Positions 6,408-13,009 of a stretch of DNA of 14,142 bases are shown one piece after another. The stretch's first letter is position 1. Every line of letters starts with the position of its first letter. The position numbers were made by a program, and so were the translations under genes. This DNA comes from CAZCBJ01 sp964496705 (GTDB lineage Bacteria > Chloroflexota > Anaerolineae > Anaerolineales > Anaerolineaceae), in assembly GCA_964496705.1 (NCBI GenBank), contig CAZCBJ010000096.1, positions 1-14,142 on the forward strand, read 5' to 3'. The notes below the pieces were generated by a model. It did no database searches. It was not told where the DNA came from and saw only the letters and a list, made by a program, of their open reading frames with translations.

Positions 6408-7046
6408 TTATGGGCAGTTGAAACCCATCATGGCTGGAATGATGGGCAGGCTGCACCACACCTCAGCCGGAGCGAAATACAGGTAGATCCCCGCAGCAAA
6501 ACAAAAACAGGCGATGATCGCCAGGATGACCAGCAGGATGATAACCGCCGGGGACATGCCCTTCTTGGGAGGTTCAGCCACAGGCGGAGGAGGCGCTGCG
6601 GGCACCTGACCAACATAGGACTGCGGCGGAGGCGGAGGGGTGTATACCGGCTGCTGCCGCGGCGGCGGCGGCGCCTGGTAAACCGGCTGCTGAATCGGGG
6701 GCGGAGCCTGCACGGGCGGACGGGCTGCCACCGTGGCGTCCACATCCACAGCCACCTCAAAGACCAGGCTGATGTGCTCACCAAGGGTGATGACCTCGCC
6801 CGGGCGCAGGATATACGGGCCAACCAGTCGCTGTCCGTTGATGGATGTGCCGTTGGTCGAGCCGAGGTCTTCCACCACAACATTCGCTCCCTGCATGAAA
6901 AAGCGCACATGCCGGCGGGAAACCTCAGGGTCATTGATCACGATATCGTTAGCCAGGTCGCGGCCCAGGAATAATTCATGCTTTTCAATTGGGAAGACTT
7001 TTCCGGGAGTGGGACCAGAGCGAAGCACCAACCTGAAATTCGACAT
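6408..7046 (-). CDS. FHA-domain protein with proline-rich linker and C-terminal membrane anchor
   Basis: FHA domains bind phosphothreonine peptides. Residues ~5-97 are a complete FHA domain with all key positions: LGRD (R29), S43-R-R-H46 and G62-S-T-N-G-T67, including the residues that contact phosphate and the +3 side chain. Residues ~109-161 are a low-complexity linker with two copies of QQPVY plus proline runs. Residues ~165-191 form one membrane helix (AVIILLVILAIIACFCFAAG) and a short tail with C198 and C211 follows. With no signal peptide, the FHA domain should face the cytosol with the tail outside. A Ser/Thr kinase partner is expected from the family but none is in the window. AGGAGG at 7054-7059 lies seven bases before the ATG, with a near-consensus promoter upstream. 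Confidence 0.92.
   Translation of the reverse strand: MSNFRLVLRSGPTPGKVFPIEKHELFLGRDLANDIVINDPEVSRRHVRFFMQGANVVVEDLGSTNGTSINGQRLVGPYILRPGEVITLGEHISLVFEVAVDVDATVAARPPVQAPPPIQQPVYQAPPPPRQQPVYTPPPPPQSYVGQVPAAPPPPVAEPPKKGMSPAVIILLVILAIIACFCFAAGIYLYFAPAEVWCSLPIIPAMMGFNCP
6567..6719 (-). repeat. Proline-rich low-complexity linker coding region
   Basis: Within the FHA gene this stretch codes for about 50 residues, 23 of them proline, with two copies of a QQPVY-x(1-2)-PPPP unit and several GGC/GGA tracts on the plus strand (for example around 6658-6672). Such tracts are prone to length change between strains. Confidence 0.7.
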
Positions 7047-7070
7047 TGGGATTCCTCCTTCGTGATAAAA

Positions 7071-7086
7071 ACACTAAACATAGTGT
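7071..7086. promoter_or_regulatory. Inverted repeat over the -10/start of the FHA promoter
   Basis: ACACTA-AACA-TAGTGT is a perfect 6-bp dyad that overlaps the -10 box and the expected transcription start. It may be an operator, or it may form a small hairpin at the 5' end of the mRNA. Confidence 0.4.
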
Positions 7087-7110
7087 AACGATTTTATCTG
7101 TGGATGTCAA
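7082..7110 (-). promoter_or_regulatory. Sigma-70 promoter of the FHA gene
   Basis: On the minus strand a perfect TTGACA (7110-7105) is followed after exactly 17 bases by TACACT (7087-7082). Transcription would start near 7075, giving a leader of about 29 bases with AGGAGG. It lies just beyond the nrfA terminator. Confidence 0.85.
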
Positions 7111-7137
7111 CTTTTCCGAATGCGTCAATTAATAAGC

Positions 7138-7163
7138 ACCAGCCCGGTTTATCCCGGGCTGGT
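7138..7163 (-). terminator. Terminator of nrfHA
   Basis: ACCAGCCCGG (7138-7147) and CCGGGCTGGT (7154-7163) form a perfect GC-rich 10-bp stem with a six-base loop, 21 bases after the nrfA stop. The minus-strand tail is GCTTATTAATT, a weak U tract, but the stem is very stable and separates nrfHA from the FHA promoter. Confidence 0.75.
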
Positions 7164-7184
7164 AGTTCTTCGGCTTGGGTGTGA

Positions 7185-8462
7185 TTATTTTTGGGCTTCA
7201 ACAGCTTTGAGCTGCGCCTGGCGGGCCAGGTCGGTGGCGGAGGCGAGAATGCGCAGAGCTTCATCAGGATTGTGGAAACCCATGCTGTTTTCAGCAGCCA
7301 CAAAATCCCAACGCAACTGGGCGCTGCGGTGCAGTTTGCGGGCTTCCTCCAGCTTCTGCGGGTCAACACCCGGGTCAGCAGCCGCGGCCTGGATCGCATC
7401 GATGGCAGCCACCAGCGCATCCTCGCTAGCGATCATCGTCTGATGCACCGTTTCCTGGATGATCTTCACTCGCTCGACGACGTATTTCATATCGCTGTGA
7501 CAGGTTGCGCAGGTTTTTTCTGGATTTATCAACGGACTGTGAACATTGTGGCTGGAAAATTTCACCGCACCATCGCGGGTGTAGGGCATGTGACAGTCTG
7601 CGCAGGAAACGCCAGCGTTGAAATGGGTGCTGTTATTGGTGTACATTTCATATTCAGGATGTTGGGCTTTGAGCATGGCTGCACCCGAGTCCGCATGGGT
7701 AAAATCACTGAACTGGATTTCATCATAATACTGCTCAATAGATTCAATTGAAGTGCCGTTCGCCCACGGGAAGGTCAAGTACTTGCCTTCTCCGGCGAAG
7801 TAATATTCCACATGGCAGTTGGCACAAACCACGGTGCGCATTTGCTGACGCGTGAATGTCCGCCAATCCTTGCCCTGTTTGGCAAGCGCTTCCTCAAGGG
7901 CAGGATTGGTGACGATCAGGCGCATGCTGTTGGCCTCGTGACAATTGGCACAACCTATGGGTTGGTCAATACTTTTTCCTAATTCGCTAAATTTCATTGC
8001 ATCATAGGCAGCCATACCCATCTCTGCCCACAGTTTGGGATTATTGGCAGTTTTACACGAATAGCAGCTTCCCGGAGACTTGTCCGATATGCGCGGGGTG
8101 TTGCGCACATCATCCAGAGCATTCATGTGCCCACGCTCTTCGTCGTAACCTTTGCTGAAAGGATTACCAGCGAAGAGACGCACCAGCCGGGGATCTTCAT
8201 CGAGCTTTGAAAAGGGCTCAGAACCGCCGAATTCAGTGCGCGTCTTATTGTCTTTCGTCATTAAAAAGCTGGTGTATTGGTTGGGAAAATTAAGCCCCCA
8301 CTGAGCGCTGTCGGGTTCATTGACAGGCACCTCAATCATGGGAGGAATGCCGCGAACTTGGGGGGGTTGATTGTACAGAAAAATTAAAACCCCAACCAGG
8401 CCGGCAGCTAAAAGTAAAATGACAGCCGTCAGAACCCAAACAAGGTTAATTTTTCGTTTCAT
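7185..8462 (-). CDS. nrfA: Ammonia-forming cytochrome c nitrite reductase, pentaheme catalytic subunit
   Basis: Reduces nitrite to ammonium with six electrons outside the cytoplasmic membrane, the final step of respiratory ammonification. The five heme sites are C133-Y-S-C-K137 (the lysine-ligated active-site heme special to NrfA) and four CxxCH motifs at C171, C213, C287 and C318. The substrate-site residues are in place: R110 in the ERGH motif, Y220 in CHVEYYF and H268 in KAQHPE. The calcium ligands E219, K265 and Q267 are also present. Residues ~8-29 are a hydrophobic signal anchor. At 425 residues it is somewhat shorter than the E. coli protein (478). The gene follows nrfH after nine bases, with AAGGAG overlapping the nrfH stop, so the two are co-translated. 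Function is near certain. Confidence 0.97.
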   Translation of the reverse strand: MKRKINLVWVLTAVILLLAAGLVGVLIFLYNQPPQVRGIPPMIEVPVNEPDSAQWGLNFPNQYTSFLMTKDNKTRTEFGGSEPFSKLDEDPRLVRLFAGNPFSKGYDEERGHMNALDDVRNTPRISDKSPGSCYSCKTANNPKLWAEMGMAAYDAMKFSELGKSIDQPIGCANCHEANSMRLIVTNPALEEALAKQGKDWRTFTRQQMRTVVCANCHVEYYFAGEGKYLTFPWANGTSIESIEQYYDEIQFSDFTHADSGAAMLKAQHPEYEMYTNNSTHFNAGVSCADCHMPYTRDGAVKFSSHNVHSPLINPEKTCATCHSDMKYVVERVKIIQETVHQTMIASEDALVAAIDAIQAAAADPGVDPQKLEEARKLHRSAQLRWDFVAAENSMGFHNPDEALRILASATDLARQAQLKAVEAQK

Positions 8463-8471
8463 AAGTGCTCC

Positions 8472-8966
8472 TTAATGTGTGATAACATCTGGCTCATAAA
8501 AAATCTTGTCCTGGTATGGCATGATGGTCAGTCCACGCTCGCCGTGCGCCACAGACCGGTGGCAGTCAGCACAATAGCGACCAGCGTCTGCCTGTCCGTC
8601 CGCGACCATCGAAACCGTTTCCGTGTGGCAGCGGATGCAATTGGCCTGAACAATCTTTTTCGTCGCCGGCTTGGCGCGAATCGGTTCAGGGATGAGACCC
8701 AGGGAGAAATGGAAGACGTCATTCATCCCTGATTTTGCCTTAAACAAATATTTAGGAATTACAGCATGAGGAGCGTGACACTCGACGCAGGTCGCCCAGC
8801 GCATATGGTTGGCATGGTACCAGCTCTCGTAAGCCGCATCCATGACATGGCAATTATTGCAGGCAGTGGGATTATTGCCCAGATAAACGGTAAACTCGGT
8901 GGTAATCAACCCCACCGCCAGCACAACCAGACAGGCCACAATCACCAGAAGAACAGGTATTTTCAT
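8472..8966 (-). CDS. nrfH: NrfH: membrane tetraheme quinol dehydrogenase (NapC/NrfH family)
   Basis: Oxidises menaquinol and hands electrons to NrfA while anchoring it to the membrane. The 164-residue protein has one N-terminal membrane helix (about residues 4-26) and four heme-binding motifs: C36-N-N-C-H40, C60-V-E-C-H64, C110-I-R-C-H114 and C132-A-D-C-H136. The first is a CxxCHxM motif, with M42 matching the methionine ligand of the quinol-site heme in Desulfovibrio NrfH. The ribosome site is weak (GTTGGTG). The gene has its own promoter and is first in a two-gene unit with nrfA. No cytochrome c maturation or nrfEFG-like genes lie nearby, so those functions must be encoded elsewhere. Confidence 0.96.
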   Translation of the reverse strand: MKIPVLLVIVACLVVLAVGLITTEFTVYLGNNPTACNNCHVMDAAYESWYHANHMRWATCVECHAPHAVIPKYLFKAKSGMNDVFHFSLGLIPEPIRAKPATKKIVQANCIRCHTETVSMVADGQADAGRYCADCHRSVAHGERGLTIMPYQDKIFYEPDVITH

Positions 8967-8993
8967 CTTTACACCAACAAAAGAGATATTGGT

Positions 8994-9022
8994 ATTTTAA
9001 CCTAAAATTAAGTATCTGACAA
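8994..9022 (-). promoter_or_regulatory. Sigma-70 promoter of nrfHA
   Basis: On the minus strand TTGTCA (9022-9017) and TAAAAT (8999-8994) are separated by exactly 17 bases. The start would be near 8987, with a leader of about 20 bases. An ACCAA / TTGGT inverted repeat (8973-8977 and 8989-8993, 11-base gap) spans the start site. No FNR-type TTGAT-N4-ATCAA box is seen. Confidence 0.7.
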
Positions 9023-9053
9023 TTCAGGTCATTTTCATGCTCATAAAGAAAGC

Positions 9054-9062
9054 TGGTATACT
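9054..9062 (+). promoter_or_regulatory. Extended -10 promoter of the methyltransferase operon
   Basis: TGG-TATACT is an extended -10 ending 11 bases before the ATG at 9074. The expected start near 9069 leaves only about five bases of leader, with no Shine-Dalgarno sequence. The -35 (TTCATG, 9034-9039) is weak. Confidence 0.5.
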
Positions 9063-9073
9063 CAAAGAATTGT

Positions 9074-9991
9074 ATGATCCAGGCAGCCGCTCCCCAGCCC
9101 GCCATCCACATTCTTGTCACTCCCAGATGGAAGGATTATGCACTCCTGGACAGCGGCAACGGGTCTCGACTGGAACGCTTTGGTATCTACCGGCTGACAA
9201 GACCCGAAGCCGAAGCCATCTGGCGCCCGGCGCTGCCTGTAAGAGAGTGGAACAACGTGCATGCGGTCTTCATGCCTGCTCCCGAAGAAAACGGCGGCCA
9301 CTGGAAGCTGCTTCAAGCGTTGCCTGAACGCTGGGTGATGGATTACCGCGGTCTGAGGTTTTACGCCCAGACCAGCGCTTCCCGCCACGTGGGCCTTTTC
9401 CCGGAGCAGGCCAGCCATTGGGATTGGATCGAGCAGCAGGTCGTGCGCGCCAAACAAATCATCCAGCCGGTGCGCGTATTAAACCTGTTCGGCTATACCG
9501 GCATCGCCAGCCTGGCGGCGGCCCGGGCCGGTGCGCAGGTCACCCATCTGGACGCATCGCGCAAGGTGGTGACATGGGCACGCGAGAACCAGGCGCTTTC
9601 GGGCCTCGAACAACGGACCATCCGCTGGATCATTGACGATGCATTGAAATTTGTACAGCGCGAAGCGCGGCGAGGTTCAACCTATGAAGGATTAATCCTG
9701 GACCCGCCCAAATTTGGGCGCGGTCCAAAAGGCGAAGTCTGGGAATTTTATAAGCTGATCCCTGAGCTGCTCTCAGCCTGTCGTCAGATCCTCAGCCCAC
9801 AGGTCCAATTTGTGGTTATCACCGCTTATGCAGTCAAAGCCTCAGCAATTACGCTGTTTACTGCGCTGGAAGCCATGCTGCAAGGACGTCAGGGTTTTTG
9901 TGAGGCGGGTGAGCTTGTTTTGCAGGATGAAAGCGCAGGCCGCCTGTTGTCTACTGCCATTTTTGCCCGTTGGTGTTCCGCCGCGGGCTGA
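9074..9991 (+). CDS. Class I SAM-dependent methyltransferase, RlmI/RlmK-like (23S rRNA m5C-type)
   Basis: Probably methylates RNA. The 305-residue protein has an N-terminal region of about 120 residues ending in ASRHVGLFPEQ (the family's 'hxGlFlDqR'-like stretch) and then a Rossmann methyltransferase domain. Motif I is VLNLFGYTGIASLAAARAGA (135-154), with D160 as the acidic ribose ligand. D189 follows, and the catalytic-loop motif is DPPKFGRGPKG (210-220). This is the layout of RlmI (YccW) and the RlmK half of RlmKL, but no separate N-terminal PUA domain is obvious, so the target may differ. The start at 9074 has no ribosome site. It is the first gene of a four-gene run with small gaps (20 and 15 bases, then a 4-base overlap), divergent from nrfHA. 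Confidence 0.82.
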   Translation: MIQAAAPQPAIHILVTPRWKDYALLDSGNGSRLERFGIYRLTRPEAEAIWRPALPVREWNNVHAVFMPAPEENGGHWKLLQALPERWVMDYRGLRFYAQTSASRHVGLFPEQASHWDWIEQQVVRAKQIIQPVRVLNLFGYTGIASLAAARAGAQVTHLDASRKVVTWARENQALSGLEQRTIRWIIDDALKFVQREARRGSTYEGLILDPPKFGRGPKGEVWEFYKLIPELLSACRQILSPQVQFVVITAYAVKASAITLFTALEAMLQGRQGFCEAGELVLQDESAGRLLSTAIFARWCSAAG

Positions 9992-10011
9992 TCAATTAGT
10001 AGAGGAATTCG

Positions 10012-10866
10012 ATGGAACAACAACCTTTGGTCGCAATTATTGGTTCAGGTGTGATGGGCGAAGCCATCATCAGCGGCTTGCTGCGCAACCAGGTGACCGT
10101 GCCCTCGCGCATTCATGCTACCGACCCGCTCCCCGACCGCCGTGAGGAACTTGCCCAAAAATTTGGCATCCGGACTTTTTCTGAAAATGCCCAGGCGGTG
10201 ACGGACGCGGATGTGGTCGTCTTGTCGATCAAGCCGCAGCGGGTGGACAAAGTGCTCAGCGGGCTAAGCGGCATGATTCCGCCCAGGGCGCTGGTTTTGT
10301 CAATCGTGGCCGGAGCATCCATCGCCAAAATCAGTGAATACCTGGCGCACCCCATCATCGTCCGCTCCATGCCCAATACGCCCGCCCAGATCGGAGAGGG
10401 CATCACGGTGTGGACCACCTCGGCAGAGGTGAACGAAGAACAAATTGAGCTGGCGCGCGGTATCCTGCGCGCGCTGGGGGATGAAGTGTTCGTTGAAGAA
10501 GAGACTTTTCTGGACATGGCCACTGCCCTGTCAGGCACCGGCCCGGCTTACGTCTTCCTCTTCATGGAAGCGATGATTGACGCCGGGGTGCATCTGGGCT
10601 TTCCGCGGCGTATCGCCGAACAACTGGTCGTGCAAACGCTGCTCGGGTCGGTGGATTATTACCTGGCGCGCAAGGCGCATCCGGCTACATTGCGCAACGA
10701 GGTCACCTCCCCGGGGGGAACCTCCGCCGCGGCGATTTATTATCTCGAAAAAGCCGGCGTGCGCACCGCCATTTCGCGGGCGGTTTGGGCGGCTTATGAG
10801 CGCTCGCAGGAGCTGGGCAAAGGACGCAACAGCCAACCGCCGGAACAGAAAAACTCAGAGAATTGA
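10012..10866 (+). CDS. proC: Pyrroline-5-carboxylate reductase
   Basis: Catalyses the last step of proline synthesis, reducing pyrroline-5-carboxylate with NAD(P)H in the cytoplasm. The 284-residue protein has a Rossmann N-terminal half starting VAIIGSGVMGEAI (GxGxMG at 11-16). Further family signatures are RSMPNTPAQIGEG (118-130) and the substrate/dimer motifs ALSGTGPAYVFLFMEA (172-187) and LRNEVTSPGGTSAAAI (227-242). Length and order are normal. GAGG lies six to seven bases before the ATG. It follows the methyltransferase after 20 bases and should be co-transcribed; no other proline gene is here. Confidence 0.96.
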   Translation: MEQQPLVAIIGSGVMGEAIISGLLRNQVTVPSRIHATDPLPDRREELAQKFGIRTFSENAQAVTDADVVVLSIKPQRVDKVLSGLSGMIPPRALVLSIVAGASIAKISEYLAHPIIVRSMPNTPAQIGEGITVWTTSAEVNEEQIELARGILRALGDEVFVEEETFLDMATALSGTGPAYVFLFMEAMIDAGVHLGFPRRIAEQLVVQTLLGSVDYYLARKAHPATLRNEVTSPGGTSAAAIYYLEKAGVRTAISRAVWAAYERSQELGKGRNSQPPEQKNSEN

Positions 10867-10881
10867 CGTTTTTGAAAAACC

Positions 10882-12018
10882 ATGTCCTTGGAATTGCGCC
10901 CGCTGCAAACCGAAGCTGAATTCAAGCAATTTGTTGTTTTTCCCTGGAAGGTGAACCGCGGCGACCCAAACTGGGTGCCGCCGCTGATCGAAGAACGCAG
11001 CTCGCGGCTTGATGAGAAGCGCAATTCTTTTTGGGGCAACACCCGGCGCCTACTGTGGATGGCCTGGCAGGACGGTCAACCGGTGGGCACAATTGCCGCG
11101 TTCATCGACCTGAGGCGCAACCGGTTGCTTCACACCAATATGGGACAGTTTGGCTTCTTTGACTGCGTCAACGACCCTTCCGTCAGCCGCTTGTTGATCG
11201 CTGCCGCAGGCAATTGGTTACGCTCACAGGCCGTCAGCCAGATGGTCGGACCCTACAACCCAAGCATGTCCGACGAGGCAGGCATCCTGGTGGAAGGATT
11301 CGATACCCGCCCCACAATCATGACCGCTCACAACCCGCCATATTATCCGGCGCTGATGGAAGACAGCGGGCTCATCAAGAAGGTTGACCTGTTGGCGCGC
11401 ATGTTTCGCCGTCCGGACGGGATGAGCTTTGACCAGGCCTGCCCTCCCAACCTGAAACGGGTTTACCAACGGGTAAGTCTTCGTCAAGATTATTCCATAC
11501 GTTCTATTCGCATGGACCGCTGGGAAGAGGAAATTTCTCTAGCCTGCCGCATATATAACGCTGCGTTGGGTCCGCTGCCGGATTTTCTGCCGCTGACCGA
11601 AGAAGAATTCTTATCCTTTGCCAACTCATTCAAGTTGATCATGCAATCCGATCTGGCGCTCGTCGCCGAGGTGCGCGGCGAGCCAGCCGGATTCGCGCTG
11701 GCGCTGCCGGATATCAATCAGGCTTTGCAGCATGTCAATGGCCGCCTGGACTTGCCCGGCATGGCAAAATTTTGGTGGTACAGCCGCCGTTTGACCCGTA
11801 TTTCCTTTAAGGTTTTGATGATGCTGCCGGAATTTCAAAAGCGCGGCATTGAAGCGTTATTGAATTACCGCATTGGAGAAGCGATTTTTAAACGCGGATA
11901 TCAAGAAGTTGATTTCTCGCTGACTGGCGAAGAAAACCTGCCCAGCACACTGTATCAGGAAAACGCCGGAATGCAGATTTACCGCAGATACCGGATTTAT
12001 CAAATGGAGTTGGCATGA
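10882..12018 (+). CDS. YghO-like GNAT-family acetyltransferase
   Basis: A 378-residue protein of the YghO-like group of GNAT-fold proteins; the substrate is unknown. Family signs, from recall, are VPPLIEERSSRLDEKRNSFW (32-51) and DGQPVGTIAAFIDLRRN (64-80). Others are MGQFGFFDCVNDPSVS (87-102), MVGPYNPSMSDEAGILVEGF (121-140) and AHNPPYYPALMEDSGL (149-164). The C-terminal half contains a second GNAT-type region with an acetyl-CoA loop-like motif EFQKRGIEALL (317-327) and a final beta strand with YQENAGMQIYRRYRIY. There is no recognisable Shine-Dalgarno sequence; a 13-bp AT-rich palindrome (10868-10880) sits directly before the ATG. The gene overlaps the next by ATGA. Acetyl or longer acyl transfer cannot be told apart. 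Confidence 0.75.
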   Translation: MSLELRPLQTEAEFKQFVVFPWKVNRGDPNWVPPLIEERSSRLDEKRNSFWGNTRRLLWMAWQDGQPVGTIAAFIDLRRNRLLHTNMGQFGFFDCVNDPSVSRLLIAAAGNWLRSQAVSQMVGPYNPSMSDEAGILVEGFDTRPTIMTAHNPPYYPALMEDSGLIKKVDLLARMFRRPDGMSFDQACPPNLKRVYQRVSLRQDYSIRSIRMDRWEEEISLACRIYNAALGPLPDFLPLTEEEFLSFANSFKLIMQSDLALVAEVRGEPAGFALALPDINQALQHVNGRLDLPGMAKFWWYSRRLTRISFKVLMMLPEFQKRGIEALLNYRIGEAIFKRGYQEVDFSLTGEENLPSTLYQENAGMQIYRRYRIYQMELA

Positions 12019-12956
12019 GCGAAACCTTTCTGAATCGGTTCCCTTACGCGCATACTTTTTCGATCATCGCTCGCGACCCGCAGACGGGCTGCCTGGGCGG
12101 CGCGGTGCAATCGCACTGGTTCTCGGTCGGCTCGCTGGTCATCTGGGCTGAGCCGCAGGTCGGCGTGGTAGCCACCCAGGCGCTGGTTGAGGTGAGTTAC
12201 GGACCGTTGGGATTGCAGTTGATGCGCGCAGGCAAAAGCGCATCTGAAGCGCTGGCGGGATTGACCGCCATTGACAGCGTTCAGGATATGCGCCAGGTGG
12301 CAATGGTGGACGCGCTTGGACGTGTCGCAGCGCACACCGGCGCTCGCTGTATGGCAGACGCCGGGCACATCATCGGCGAGGGTTTTTCTGTCCAGGCCAA
12401 TATGATGGCCAATCCAAGCGTCTGGCCCGCCATGGCTAAAGCCTACACCGCTGCGCAAGGCGACCTGGCTGAGCGTTTGCTATGCGCATTGGAGGCCGCT
12501 CAATTGGCTGGCGGAGATGTGCGCGGCCAGCAGAGCGCAGTCATTTACATCGTCCAGGGCAGCGCGTCTGGAAAACCCTGGCAAGACGTGGTCATGGACT
12601 TGCGCGTTGAAGATCATCCCAGACCGGTCGAAGAATTGCGCCGCCTGGTGCGCATCCAACACGCCTACACCCTGATGGAACAAGGTGATGAACACATGGG
12701 CAAAGGCGAGGTCGCTTTGGCACTGCAAGCCTACAGCGGCGCTCACCAGATCGCGCCGGAAATGGATGAAATACCTTTCTGGCATGCCGTCACGCTGGTT
12801 GACATGGGACAAGTGGAAGAGGCTATCCTTATTTTTAAACCCATCTTCGCTCGCGCGCCCAATTGGGCAACGCTTTTACAACGCCTGCCCCCTGCCGGGA
12901 TGTTGAAGGCCAGCCCGGAATTGATCGCTCATATCCTGCAGGAAACCTCCGCATAA
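12015..12956 (+). CDS. DUF1028 (Ntn-hydrolase-like) protein with C-terminal TPR-like region
   Basis: A 313-residue protein whose first ~215 residues are a full DUF1028 domain (PF06267). The domain opens with HTFSIIARDPQTGCLGGAVQ (13-32), then VVATQALVEVSYGPLGLQLM, VAAHTGARC and GEGFSVQANMMANPSVW, and closes with DLRVEDHPRPVEELRRLV. The family is thought to have an Ntn-hydrolase-like fold; T14 would be the expected nucleophile position, but processing is unproven here. Residues ~224-300 form helical pairs (YTLMEQGDEHMGKGEVALAL, PFWHAVTLVDMGQVEEAILI) like one or two TPR units, a known DUF1028 extension. The start overlaps the preceding stop (ATGA, 12015-12018), with GGAG upstream, so the two are translationally coupled. 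Its function is unknown. Confidence 0.88.
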   Translation: MSETFLNRFPYAHTFSIIARDPQTGCLGGAVQSHWFSVGSLVIWAEPQVGVVATQALVEVSYGPLGLQLMRAGKSASEALAGLTAIDSVQDMRQVAMVDALGRVAAHTGARCMADAGHIIGEGFSVQANMMANPSVWPAMAKAYTAAQGDLAERLLCALEAAQLAGGDVRGQQSAVIYIVQGSASGKPWQDVVMDLRVEDHPRPVEELRRLVRIQHAYTLMEQGDEHMGKGEVALALQAYSGAHQIAPEMDEIPFWHAVTLVDMGQVEEAILIFKPIFARAPNWATLLQRLPPAGMLKASPELIAHILQETSA

Positions 12957-12959
12957 CTG

Positions 12960-12987
12960 TTGACTTTTCCCTTTTCCGGGCTACACT
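12960..12987 (+). promoter_or_regulatory. Sigma-70 promoter of the NVIGVG protease genes
   Basis: TTGACT (12960-12965) and TACACT (12982-12987) with a 16-base spacer begin four bases after the DUF1028 stop. The start would be near 12994, giving a leader of about 16 bases with GGAGG (12999-13003). The protease pair therefore has its own promoter rather than depending only on the upstream operon. Confidence 0.75.
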
Positions 12988-13009
12988 AATAAAAGAATGG
13001 AGGTGTTCC

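Noticed and set aside
6428..6934. 168-codon minus-strand frame overlapping the FHA gene
   Set aside because: Its sequence is Arg/Ser-rich, as expected from a shifted reading of the GC-rich proline linker; the FHA frame explains the region fully.
7191..7751. 186-codon plus-strand open frame opposite nrfA
   Set aside because: It mirrors a heme protein gene with all motifs intact and has no ribosome site or recognisable domain.
8967..9073. FNR, NarL or NsrR site between nrfH and the methyltransferase gene
   Set aside because: No TTGAT-N4-ATCAA or other clear match was found; only a short ACCAA/TTGGT inverted repeat is present.
12863..13009. Upstream in-frame ATG extending the protease by 49 codons
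   Set aside because: It lies inside the DUF1028 coding region and upstream of the promoter; the ATG at 13010 has a good ribosome site and gives the family-typical N-terminus.
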